Positions 1 to 5,201 of a stretch of DNA of 5,201 bases are shown piece after piece. Under the pieces are notes generated by a model. That model did not search any database. It saw only the letters and a program-made list of their open reading frames with translations, and was not told the DNA's origin. This stretch comes from Acidimicrobiia bacterium (GTDB lineage: Bacteria > Actinomycetota > Acidimicrobiia > Spongiisociales > ZC4RG35): the NCBI GenBank assembly GCA_029865445.1, contig JAOUGY010000277.1:1-5201 (forward strand). Direction: 5' to 3'. Both the position numbers and the translations under genes were made by a program. Numbering within the stretch: position 1 is the stretch's first letter; each line of letters begins with the position of its first letter.

Positions 1-386
1 TTGTGATGGTTCAAACGGAGGTGGGCCACCGCCTCGCGGCGAGCGCAGGCACAAAGCAATACGGCGTTCCCTCGGTGGTCGCACAGCTTCACGCCCACGT
101 GCGCGTCGGGTTCACCGTCCCGCCACAAGTGTTCGTGCCTCCGCCCAACGTCGGCTCGGCCGTCGTGGTCCTGGAGCGCACCGGTGCCCCCGAGGGTGCC
201 GAGCGTGCGATCCAGCTCGCCGGCGCCGCATTCGGACAACGGAGGAAGATGCTCAGGAGCTCTCTGGCTTCGGTTCTGGACGATCCAGTCACCGTCCTCG
301 AGCGGGCAGGAATCTCCCCCGAGTTGCGGGCAGAGCAGCTCACACCGTCCGACTATCTGGCGCTGGGAAGGGTGTCTCATGGATGA
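1..386 (+). CDS. rsmA: 16S rRNA dimethyladenosine transferase RsmA/KsgA, C-terminal part (5' end outside window)
   Basis: RsmA dimethylates the two adjacent adenines in the 3'-terminal helix of 16S rRNA, using S-adenosylmethionine, during late small-subunit assembly in the cytoplasm. Only about 127 C-terminal residues are visible. They begin with the family motif MVQTEVGHRLAA at the end of the Rossmann-like methyltransferase core. Next comes FTVPPQVFVPPPNVGSAVV, the conserved proline-rich stretch with the SAV strand. The small helical C-terminal domain follows, with AFGQRRKMLRSSL and a closing RAEQLTPSDYLALG, both hallmarks of the family. The SAM-binding motifs near the N-terminus lie off the left edge. 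The reading frame is open to the edge, and the GTG and ATG codons near base 3 fall inside a conserved motif, so they are not real starts. The stop TGA at 384-386 overlaps the ispE start, which implies co-transcription and translational coupling. Identification is secure from motifs; only the missing 5' part cannot be judged. Confidence 0.95.
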   Translation, partial: VMVQTEVGHRLAASAGTKQYGVPSVVAQLHAHVRVGFTVPPQVFVPPPNVGSAVVVLERTGAPEGAERAIQLAGAAFGQRRKMLRSSLASVLDDPVTVLERAGISPELRAEQLTPSDYLALGRVSHG

Positions 387-1224
387 CCTGGTCTACGAGG
401 CCCCTGCCAAGATCAACCTGTCGCTGGAGGTGGGCGCCGCGCATGCCTCCGGATATCACCCCCTGAGGTCGTTGGTTCAGGCCCTGGAGTGGTGCGACAC
501 GTTGGCCGTCGACACGGCATCCGAGGACCGGCTCGACATCACAGGTGCCGATCTCGAATCGGACGGATCGAACCTCGCCTGGAAGGCCATCGAGGCGCTG
601 GCGTCGGACAGGCCCCGCCTCCACATGCTCCTCGACAAGCAGATCCCGGCGGCGGCCGGTCTGGGTGGAGGGAGTGCGAACGCCGCAGCGGCGTTGGTCG
701 CAGTCGCCGAGATCCTCGGTCTGAGCGCGGAAGTGGTGGCCGCTACCGCGCCGAGGGTAGGAGCGGACGTCTCCTTCTTCCTCACTGGAGGCACGGCGTG
801 GATGGAAGGGTACGGGGAGCGCATCACACCGGTCGACGCTGTACGCGGTTGCGCCGTGGCGGTGGTGGTCCCGCCGTTCGAGCTCTCCACCCCTGAGGTG
901 TATCGGAGCTGGGATCGGATGGATGGACCGAAGGGTCCGGGTGTCGAGGGTCGGATTCTGCCGCCCGCCCTACGGGAGTTCGGTCCGCTTCGCAATGACC
1001 TCGCTCCCGCCGCGATCGCGGTGGAACCGGAGCTGGGCGACTGGATCGCCGACCTGGGCGATCGATGGGGGAGGCCGGTGTGCTTGTCCGGGAGCGGACC
1101 GGCGTTGTTCGGCTACTTCACGGATGTCGACGAGGCGGCGTCTGCCGCTGCGGAGGTCGCCGGACCCAATCGATCATGTCGGGGGGTGGCGTTTCGGGAG
1201 GTCGGCGTCTTCCGCAAAGGTTGA
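379..1224 (+). CDS. ispE: 4-diphosphocytidyl-2-C-methyl-D-erythritol kinase IspE (complete)
   Basis: IspE is the cytosolic GHMP-family kinase of the MEP pathway. It uses ATP to phosphorylate the 2-hydroxyl of CDP-methylerythritol on the way to isopentenyl diphosphate. The 281-residue product is of normal length. Visible motifs are PAKINLSLEV near the N-terminus (Lys11 matches the catalytic lysine), GYHPLRSLVQALEWCD at 25-40 (substrate side), and the glycine-rich ATP loop IPAAAGLGGGSANAAAAL at 89-106. GADVSFFLTGGTAWMEGYGE follows (Asp130 matches the catalytic base), then STPEVY at 170-175, NDL at 206-208 and the C-terminal GHMP motif LSGSGPALFG at 236-245. The ATG at 379 is chosen because the AKINL motif must lie about ten residues in and because GGGAAGGG at 365-372 is a good ribosome binding site six bases upstream. 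The gene overlaps rsmA by 8 bases. Its last 112 bases overlap the 3' end of the convergent histidine kinase gene, so the 3' end has no free intergenic space. Confidence 0.96.
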   Translation: MDDLVYEAPAKINLSLEVGAAHASGYHPLRSLVQALEWCDTLAVDTASEDRLDITGADLESDGSNLAWKAIEALASDRPRLHMLLDKQIPAAAGLGGGSANAAAALVAVAEILGLSAEVVAATAPRVGADVSFFLTGGTAWMEGYGERITPVDAVRGCAVAVVVPPFELSTPEVYRSWDRMDGPKGPGVEGRILPPALREFGPLRNDLAPAAIAVEPELGDWIADLGDRWGRPVCLSGSGPALFGYFTDVDEAASAAAEVAGPNRSCRGVAFREVGVFRKG

Positions 1225-2813
1225 GCGCTCGGTCTGCAACTCGCAGACCATGGGAGGCCGGCACCCGGGGGTTGGTTGTCGGCGAGAGGGATGGCGAGTT
1301 CGAAGATCGTTCGGCCGTCGACCCGTCCGTAGCGGATCTCGCCGTCCATGAGACGGGCCAGCTGGCGGGCGACCGTAAGCCCCAGGCCGATGGTGGAAGG
1401 CCGGCCCGGATCGTGGGCGGCGCTCCCGTACGGATCGAAGATTCCGGCGAGGTTCTCGTCTGGGATGCCGGCGCCGTTGTCCGACACCCTCAACAGCCCG
1501 TGGGCGCCGTCGATGCCCACCGAGAGGCGTATGTCGGGTCCTCCGTGTTTGTGGGCATTCATGATCAGGTTGCGGATCACCTGCCTCAAACGCAGGGGAT
1601 CGGCCTTGACCATCGGAGGTCGCGTGTCGCAACACGTCACCTTGGGAACGACCTCCTCGGGGAGCGCCCGCAAGATTACGGGGACCACTTCGGCCAGATC
1701 CACTTCCTCGGTGAGGATCGTCAGCTGGACCTCTTCGGCGCGAGCGCTGACCACGAAGTCTTCGACCAGATCCCGCAGCTCTTCGCTCTGCTGAGCAACG
1801 AGGTTGACGAGGCCCTGGATCTCGTGCCGATCGAATCCGTCGAGGTCGTCGCGCATCTCGAGGCTGAGACCGACGATGACGGCGAGCGGGGTCCGCAGCT
1901 CGTGGCTGACAGAAGCGATGAACCTGTCCTTGTCCGCCAGCAGGCGTTCCAACCGTGCGGCGTTCTGTTCCCGGTCCCACGCTGCCCCGATCAGCTCTCC
2001 GACGGTTCTGACCATTGACCGTTCGGTGGCGTTCCAACGGCGGAGCCGATGCGTCACCACCCCAACGGCGCCCGCCAGCTTGTCTGCGGATGCGATGGGA
2101 AAGACCGTGTCGACGTGATCGCCGTCCGTCCAGTCGAAGACCTTGCCGGCCGTCAGACCTGCGCGGGCCGCCGGGTCCTCGAACCAACCGCGCATCGCCG
2201 AACGTTGCGGCGAACCGGGGACGCCTCCGAACCAGTCGATCGAGTCGGGAACGGCTGATCCGTCCCTGGCACACGAAACCACGTACACGGTGTCGGCCGA
2301 CAGAGCGGCGTGCACGGCTCGCATCGATTCGTCGACCGCTTCGTGAGGCTCCCGCTTGATGAGGGCGGCCGCCGACCGGGCAATGGCGCTCTGCATACGA
2401 AGCATCACGTCCCTCTGGTCTGTCTGCTCGGCGATTTCAGTCAAGGCCGACGCATGGGCGTCAGTGGAATCACGGGCCCGGGCGGCGAGGGCCATGGTCC
2501 CGAGAAGGAGCGACTGTCCGAGTGTCTGCATCCCGACACCCATGTGGGGAGCACCGGCGAGCGACGGGCCGACGTAGTTGGCCACGAGGGTCGTCACCGA
2601 GGCTGTTGCCATCGGCAGAGCCATCCGGCGCAGACCGGATGTCCATCCGAGCAAGGCGTACGGAATCAAGCCGAGCCCGCCTACGAGCCAGGGATCCAGA
2701 CCCCAGACCGCGCACCCGAGGACGCACGTCAGATACAGCGCGAGCGTCGCCCACGCTATCGCCACCAATGCGCGCGACCTGTGCCCATTGCCCATGAAGT
2801 ACCCGGTCGGCAC
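1113..2813 (-). CDS. Membrane-bound sensor histidine kinase with GAF-like domain (orphan)
   Basis: This is a two-component sensor kinase of 566 residues that autophosphorylates on histidine and passes the phosphate to a response regulator not present here. The N-terminus has about four hydrophobic segments (roughly 14-38, 42-60, 64-82, 92-111) with almost no external loop, so any sensing is intramembrane or cytoplasmic. A GAF-like region spans about 140-285, with DTVYVVS and a DTVFPIAS...LAGAVGVVTHRL strand pair. The HisKA helix carries SVSHELRTPL (phospho-acceptor His304). The ATPase domain shows the N box NLIMNAHKHG (Asn419), G1 DNGAGI (445-450), an F-box-like IFDPYG (458-463) and G2 STIGLGLT (473-480), and ends near TIFELAIPL (502-510). 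All catalytic boxes look intact. About 55 low-complexity residues follow, the last 36 encoded antisense to ispE. The GTG at 2813-2811 has AGCAGG five bases upstream; an in-frame ATG at 2795-2793 is an alternative that loses six residues. The kinase is divergent from the secreted phosphatase gene. The signal it senses is unknown. Confidence 0.9.
   Translation of the reverse strand: MPTGYFMGNGHRSRALVAIAWATLALYLTCVLGCAVWGLDPWLVGGLGLIPYALLGWTSGLRRMALPMATASVTTLVANYVGPSLAGAPHMGVGMQTLGQSLLLGTMALAARARDSTDAHASALTEIAEQTDQRDVMLRMQSAIARSAAALIKREPHEAVDESMRAVHAALSADTVYVVSCARDGSAVPDSIDWFGGVPGSPQRSAMRGWFEDPAARAGLTAGKVFDWTDGDHVDTVFPIASADKLAGAVGVVTHRLRRWNATERSMVRTVGELIGAAWDREQNAARLERLLADKDRFIASVSHELRTPLAVIVGLSLEMRDDLDGFDRHEIQGLVNLVAQQSEELRDLVEDFVVSARAEEVQLTILTEEVDLAEVVPVILRALPEEVVPKVTCCDTRPPMVKADPLRLRQVIRNLIMNAHKHGGPDIRLSVGIDGAHGLLRVSDNGAGIPDENLAGIFDPYGSAAHDPGRPSTIGLGLTVARQLARLMDGEIRYGRVDGRTIFELAIPLADNQPPGAGLPWSASCRPSAQPLRKTPTSRNATPRHDRLGPATSAAADAASSTSVK
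1231..1249 (+). other. Small GC-rich hairpin just after ispE stop
   Basis: A perfect 7-bp inverted repeat, GGTCTGC and GCAGACC, flanks a 5-base loop (AACTC) and starts six bases after the ispE TGA. No T-run follows on either strand, so it is not a canonical intrinsic terminator. It also lies inside the 3' coding part of the opposite-strand kinase gene, around its residues 522-528. It could act as a weak U-less terminator or 3'-end stabiliser for the rsmA-ispE transcript, or be coincidental. The repeat itself is certain; a function is not. Confidence 0.3.
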
Positions 2814-2914
2814 CGAACCTGCTGTGTTGCGTGACCCTCACATGAAAAATTCGTTCGCCCTTCTCGCCACATGTCTCTGTGCGCCGTGACAGAATCGGTG
2901 CAGGCAAGTGGGAC

Positions 2915-2932
2915 GACGGCGCCAGCGCCGTC
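2915..2932 (+). other. Hairpin in phosphatase-gene leader
   Basis: GACGGCGC and GCGCCGTC form a perfect inverted repeat around a CA, realistically a 7-bp stem with a CCAG tetraloop. The stem ends two bases before the GGGAGG ribosome-binding-like sequence at 2934-2939. No T-run follows, so this is not an intrinsic terminator. Its position suits an element that tunes access to the ribosome site of the small upstream ORF. The repeat is certain and the role is inference. Confidence 0.35.
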
Positions 2933-2945
2933 CGGGAGGAGAGGA

Positions 2946-3056
2946 GTGCGTCGGGGTTCAGCGCTGCTGCGGCGTTGGGGCTTGCGGCTGCGGTCATCGC
3001 CATGGCTGCCGACACGACCATTCTGGTACGGCCGACGACCTGGCTTTTTCGTATGA
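2946..3056 (+). CDS. Possible 36-residue upstream ORF or leader peptide
   Basis: A GTG at 2946 lies six bases after GGGAGG (2934-2939), inside a purine tract GGGAGGAGAGGAG that is the best ribosome binding sequence in the leader. The frame runs 36 codons to a TGA at 3054-3056. The predicted peptide is basic: nine Arg, three Trp and four Pro, starting MRRGSALLRRWGLRLRSS and ending RRPGFFV. I recognise no family. The stop overlaps the GAGGAG ribosome binding site of the downstream phosphatase gene, and also overlaps as ATGA the alternative ATG at 3053. Ribosomes ending here would sit on that site, which suggests translational coupling or attenuation. Third-position GC is not clearly coding-like. 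Another frame through the same bases is also open and contains a hydrophobic stretch, so this call rests on the ribosome site and stop position alone. It could be chance. Confidence 0.35.
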   Translation: MRRGSALLRRWGLRLRSSPWLPTRPFWYGRRPGFFV

Positions 3057-3060
3057 GGAG
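3055..3060 (+). promoter_or_regulatory. Ribosome binding site choosing the phosphatase start at 3071
   Basis: GAGGAG at 3055-3060 lies ten bases before the ATG at 3071 and fits the 16S anti-Shine-Dalgarno sequence. The in-frame ATG at 3053 and the GTG at 2879 have no such sequence at proper spacing. Starting at 3071 also puts a textbook signal peptide exactly at the N-terminus. The site overlaps the TGA of the putative upstream ORF. Confidence 0.7.
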
Positions 3061-3070
3061 AAGTCCGGTA

Positions 3071-4819
3071 ATGAGAAAGTTCCGCACATCCGTTGTCTTC
3101 GCGGCGCTCGTGCTGTCGCTCGTGGCGTCGGGGGCGATGATCGCTCCTGCCGCCAACGACAGCGGCTTTCGCACCGCGCAGGGGGCGATGCTCACCCCGG
3201 TCATGCCGGGTGTCGAGGTCACGCCCTTGCTCACGGTTGGCGACGTTCTACCGAGCGGATATCGCTTCGAGGCGATTCCCGACGGTATCGCCGTACGTCC
3301 TCGAGGGCAGGGTCGCGTCGACCTCTTCGTGAACCACGAGACGGGCAAGGTCCCGTTCCCGTACAACACGGCGGCGCCGACCGCTGCCAACGGTGAGAAC
3401 GACTTCGACAATTCCCAGGTCAGCCGGCTGATCCTCAATCAGCATTCCGCCGGCGTGCTCAACGGTTCGTTCGTGATCACGTCTGCCTCGGGCTACCAGC
3501 GATTCTGTTCCAACTATCTTGCGGGTCCGGCCGAGGATTTCGACCGGGAGATCCTGCTCACCAACGAAGAGTCGCCCGATTACGTGTTCCGTCAAGAGGA
3601 CTCGTGGCCTCCGGCCATCGGTGACGCCAACGAACGCGAGGTCGGACTCGTGGTGGCCTTGGACGTCCGGACCGGCAAGCACAAGCCAATCTACGGCATG
3701 GGCAGGCACAATCACGAGAACAGCGTCGCCATACCCGGATACGGGCATCCGGTCGTGATCTCGGGAGACGACACGTTCACGAGCGGACCGATCACCGGAA
3801 CGTTCCCTGCCGGGGCAGTTCCGGCGCAGTCGCAGGTCTACTCCTACATCGCTCCCAGCACTGATGCGCTGATGGCGGACGAGGGTGACCTGTGGGCCTT
3901 CGTGTCCGATACGCCCGGGGTGAAGAACTACTACGACGTCCTGCCCGGGTCGGGGACAGCGGTCACCGGCCACTTCATCAAGGTACCCAGGGAGATCGCG
4001 ACCGGTCTCAAGGCGGACGGCACCGAGGTGAAGGCGGCGGACTTCGGGTACCCGGCCCCACCGACCAACGGGTCGTGGCAACTCGACCTCCGGTCCACCA
4101 CGCCGCTTGGAGTGGACGGTCCTCAGTGGGTCCTCGAGTATTGGAGCGACGTCAACAACGTCTTCCAGTTCGTGCGCATCGAAGACATCGCCTATGACAA
4201 GCGGCCCGGGATGGGCAATGTCGTGTACCTGGTGGACTCGGGCCGGGGTCGTCGTGCGAGCCAGAGTCTGGACACGCCGAACTTCCGCTCGACCAACGGT
4301 CGCGTGTGGAAGATGGTCCTCGACCCTCAGGATCCGACGGTGGTCACGTCGTTGACGGTCTTTGTCGAGGGGGATGACAATCCGGTTCAGACTCTCAACG
4401 AGGTGCACCAACCCGACAACATCGAGTCGACCCAGACCGGCATCCTGCTCACCGAGGACCCGGGATCCAGTCAGCAGTTCCCGATCGGGTCAACCGACCC
4501 CAACGCCACGACGGGCCGGCTCTGGTACGTGCCCTTCAGCGGTACGCCGGAGGTCGTGGCCGCCATCGATCAGTCCGCTGACGGCGGGCCGACCGACGTC
4601 GACGGCCGCGCACCCGGCAACCTGGGTGCGTGGGAATCGACGGGCATCGTGGACGCCTCGGCCGCGTTCGGTCCGGGAGCGTTCCTCGTCAACGTCCAGG
4701 CCCACACACTGTGGATCGAGCAGGCTCCCGGCGACGACAACAACGGCGACGGCCAGCCCGACTTCACCTACAAGCGGGAAGGCGGCCAGCTCATGCTGAT
4801 CCGCATCCCTGGAATCTGA
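3071..4819 (+). CDS. Secreted PhoX/DUF839-family phosphatase-like protein
   Basis: The 582-residue product resembles PhoX-type alkaline phosphatases (DUF839), metal-dependent beta-propeller phosphomonoesterases acting outside the cytoplasmic membrane. The N-terminus MRKFRTSVVFAALVLSLVAS is a Sec-type signal peptide with likely cleavage after APA (residue 27). Family-like blocks follow in order: PDGIAVRP...DLFVNHETG (70-92), VSRLIL (117-122), QRFCSNYLAG (143-152), ILLTNEES (161-168), MGRHNHENSVAIP (210-222) with VVISGDDTF (228-236), SQVYSYIAP...GDLWAF (254-277), FVRIEDIAYD (367-376), QPDNIESTQTGILLTEDPG (447-465) and a final AFLVNVQAHTLWIEQ (537-551). The acidic and histidine positions fit the metal-ligand pattern of the family, and Cys146 is the only cysteine. 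Near the C-terminus, DDNNGDGQPD (555-564) is a calcium-loop motif. Unlike most PhoX proteins there is no Tat motif. The gene has its own terminator and is divergent from a sensor kinase. Enzyme activity and substrate are inferred; a non-phosphatase DUF839 role is possible. Confidence 0.8.
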   Translation: MRKFRTSVVFAALVLSLVASGAMIAPAANDSGFRTAQGAMLTPVMPGVEVTPLLTVGDVLPSGYRFEAIPDGIAVRPRGQGRVDLFVNHETGKVPFPYNTAAPTAANGENDFDNSQVSRLILNQHSAGVLNGSFVITSASGYQRFCSNYLAGPAEDFDREILLTNEESPDYVFRQEDSWPPAIGDANEREVGLVVALDVRTGKHKPIYGMGRHNHENSVAIPGYGHPVVISGDDTFTSGPITGTFPAGAVPAQSQVYSYIAPSTDALMADEGDLWAFVSDTPGVKNYYDVLPGSGTAVTGHFIKVPREIATGLKADGTEVKAADFGYPAPPTNGSWQLDLRSTTPLGVDGPQWVLEYWSDVNNVFQFVRIEDIAYDKRPGMGNVVYLVDSGRGRRASQSLDTPNFRSTNGRVWKMVLDPQDPTVVTSLTVFVEGDDNPVQTLNEVHQPDNIESTQTGILLTEDPGSSQQFPIGSTDPNATTGRLWYVPFSGTPEVVAAIDQSADGGPTDVDGRAPGNLGAWESTGIVDASAAFGPGAFLVNVQAHTLWIEQAPGDDNNGDGQPDFTYKREGGQLMLIRIPGI

Positions 4820-4829
4820 GCCGACGACA

Positions 4830-4868
4830 GGGGAGGGCGGTCGATCATCGGCCGCCCTCCCCCCTTTT
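4830..4868 (+). terminator. Intrinsic terminator after the phosphatase gene
   Basis: GGGGAGGGCGG (4830-4840) pairs perfectly with CCGCCCTCCCC (4852-4862). The stem extends inward by a T-G wobble and three more pairs (CGA/TCG), giving 15 pairs around a TCA loop. CC and a TTTT run (4865-4868) follow. It begins 11 bases after the phosphatase stop. The T-run is short but the stem is very strong. On the minus strand the stem is not followed by T-residues, so it serves the plus-strand gene mainly, though the same hairpin may help end the convergent minus-strand transcript. Confidence 0.85.
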
Positions 4869-4892
4869 CGCCTCTCGGTGAGCGACCTCCTC

Positions 4893-5201
4893 CTACGACT
4901 CTTCGTAGAAACGAACCGTGAGGCTCAAATCGATCACTACGACCGGTGTGGTGACCTTGTCGCATTCCTCGACGAGGTCTCCTTCAACCCACGCGCACGC
5001 GACGTACCAAAGACCGTGGAAGGTGTGGTCACCGGCGTCGAGACCTTCGGGGAAGTTGAAGGCCCACTGCTTGGCGATCACGCCCGGCCAGTCTCGACCC
5101 CAGGGCTGGGTGGTTGTGAAGGTCGGCTCGATCGGGATACCATCGACGTTGAGTTCGAAGAGCATCCCTTCAGGGTGCCGCCCGAACCCATCACGGGTCT
5201 G
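4893..5201 (-). CDS. Hypothetical protein, C-terminal part, probably beta-rich (5' end outside window)
   Basis: About 102 residues of an unrecognised protein, ending at TAG 4895-4893. An ATG lies at 5165, but the frame stays open upstream to the window edge (QTRDGFGRHPEG before that Met). The only purine-rich sequence there, GAAGGG, abuts the ATG without spacing, so the real start is probably beyond the window. Numbered from that Met, the sequence alternates hydrophobic strands and turns: LFELNVDGIPIEPTFTTT, KQWAFNFPEGL (32-42), DAGDHTFHGLWYVAC (43-57) and VVVIDLSLTVRF (75-86). Two cysteines, C57 and C68, bracket an acidic loop and could form a disulfide. This looks like an immunoglobulin-like or other beta-sandwich extracellular domain, but I cannot name a family. 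No signal peptide can be seen because the N-terminus is missing. The gene converges on the phosphatase gene with a 73-base gap that holds the terminator. Confidence 0.75.
   Translation of the reverse strand, partial: QTRDGFGRHPEGMLFELNVDGIPIEPTFTTTQPWGRDWPGVIAKQWAFNFPEGLDAGDHTFHGLWYVACAWVEGDLVEECDKVTTPVVVIDLSLTVRFYEES

Larger units (their letters stand above)
2814..3070. promoter_or_regulatory. Divergent intergenic region between kinase and phosphatase genes
   Basis: These 257 bases must hold the promoters of both divergent genes. An AT-richer patch at 2842-2855, including ATGAAAAATTC, stands out in GC-rich surroundings and is a candidate promoter or operator core, but I see no convincing -35/-10 pair on either strand. 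A short inverted repeat GTGA-CCC-TCAC lies at 2831-2841, close to the kinase start. The right half (from about 2915) is GC-rich and looks like a transcribed leader, with a hairpin at 2915-2932, a strong purine tract at 2934-2946 and a possible upstream ORF. No recognised riboswitch consensus was found. Promoter content is inferred from gene orientation. Confidence 0.5.

Noticed and set aside
1065..2018. Long plus-strand open frame of 317 codons opposite the kinase gene
   Set aside because: It lies antisense to the HisKA and ATPase domains, which have clear motifs on the minus strand. Its translation shows no family-like pattern and its first part overlaps ispE in another frame. High GC makes such shadow frames common.
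1174..2274. Second minus-strand frame of 366 codons within the kinase gene
   Set aside because: Its sequence is the Arg/Pro/Gly-rich out-of-frame reading of the kinase gene; only the other frame carries the H, N, G1 and G2 boxes.
2831..2841. GTGA-CCC-TCAC inverted repeat as an operator
   Set aside because: The arms are only four bases with a three-base spacer. This is expected by chance and does not match a regulator site I can name.
2853..2874. GTTCGCCCTTC as a possible actinobacterial PHO box upstream of the phosphatase gene
   Set aside because: The first 11-base unit only loosely resembles the PhoP repeat, and the next 11 bases do not repeat it, so direct-repeat spacing is not met.
2881..2945. 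Cobalamin, c-di-GMP, c-di-AMP or ZTP riboswitch in the phosphatase leader
   Set aside because: The GC-rich hairpin and the CGGTGCAGG segment drew attention, but none of the conserved core strings of these classes is present in order.
3053..3070. ATG at 3053 as start of the phosphatase gene
   Set aside because: It has no ribosome binding sequence at proper spacing and would place six residues before a complete signal peptide. It remains possible if coupled to the upstream ORF.
2470..3438. Minus-strand open frame of 322 codons covering the intergenic region and the kinase N-terminus
   Set aside because: It crosses the divergent promoter region, is out of frame with the kinase, and shows low-complexity Arg/Ser/Ala-rich sequence without motifs.
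3248..4411. Minus-strand open frame of 387 codons opposite the phosphatase gene
   Set aside because: The plus strand encodes a continuous PhoX-like protein with ordered motifs and a signal peptide. The antisense translation is His/Val/Arg-rich with no recognisable domain.

Overview
The window is GC-rich (roughly two thirds G+C by eye) and densely coding. The rsmA-ispE pair at the left end is a familiar actinobacterial arrangement (ksgA-ispE in mycobacteria, from memory). High GC, GTG/TGA usage and the protein styles suggest an actinobacterium, possibly an uncultured or environmental lineage such as Acidimicrobiia. No rRNA or other taxonomic marker is present, so this is an inference.

Layout, left to right. 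Positions 1-386 (+) hold the 3' end of rsmA (16S rRNA dimethyladenosine transferase). It overlaps by 8 bases a complete ispE at 379-1224 (+), the 4-diphosphocytidyl-2-C-methyl-D-erythritol kinase of the MEP isoprenoid pathway. On the opposite strand a membrane-anchored sensor histidine kinase with a GAF-like domain runs from 2813 down to 1113. It meets ispE tail to tail, and the last 112 bases of the two genes overlap. A divergent intergenic region (2814-3070) separates the kinase from a secreted PhoX/DUF839-type phosphatase-like protein at 3071-4819 (+). The 5' leader of that gene holds a short hairpin and a possible 36-codon upstream ORF whose stop lies on the phosphatase gene's Shine-Dalgarno sequence. 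A strong intrinsic terminator follows the phosphatase gene (4830-4868). A minus-strand gene then enters from the right edge (4893-5201). It encodes the C-terminal part of an unrecognised, probably beta-rich protein.

Function. The left part is housekeeping: ribosome maturation and isoprenoid precursor synthesis, probably co-transcribed and translationally coupled. The right part looks like an accessory envelope region with an orphan sensor kinase back to back with a putative secreted phosphatase. A regulatory link between those two is suggested only by their divergent arrangement; no response regulator is in the window. I see no mobile element, CRISPR array, tRNA, rRNA or recognised riboswitch, and no clear new multi-gene system. 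The items most worth a second look are the upstream ORF at the phosphatase start, the antisense overlap of the kinase with ispE, the single cysteine and calcium-type loop of the phosphatase, and the partial protein at the right edge.
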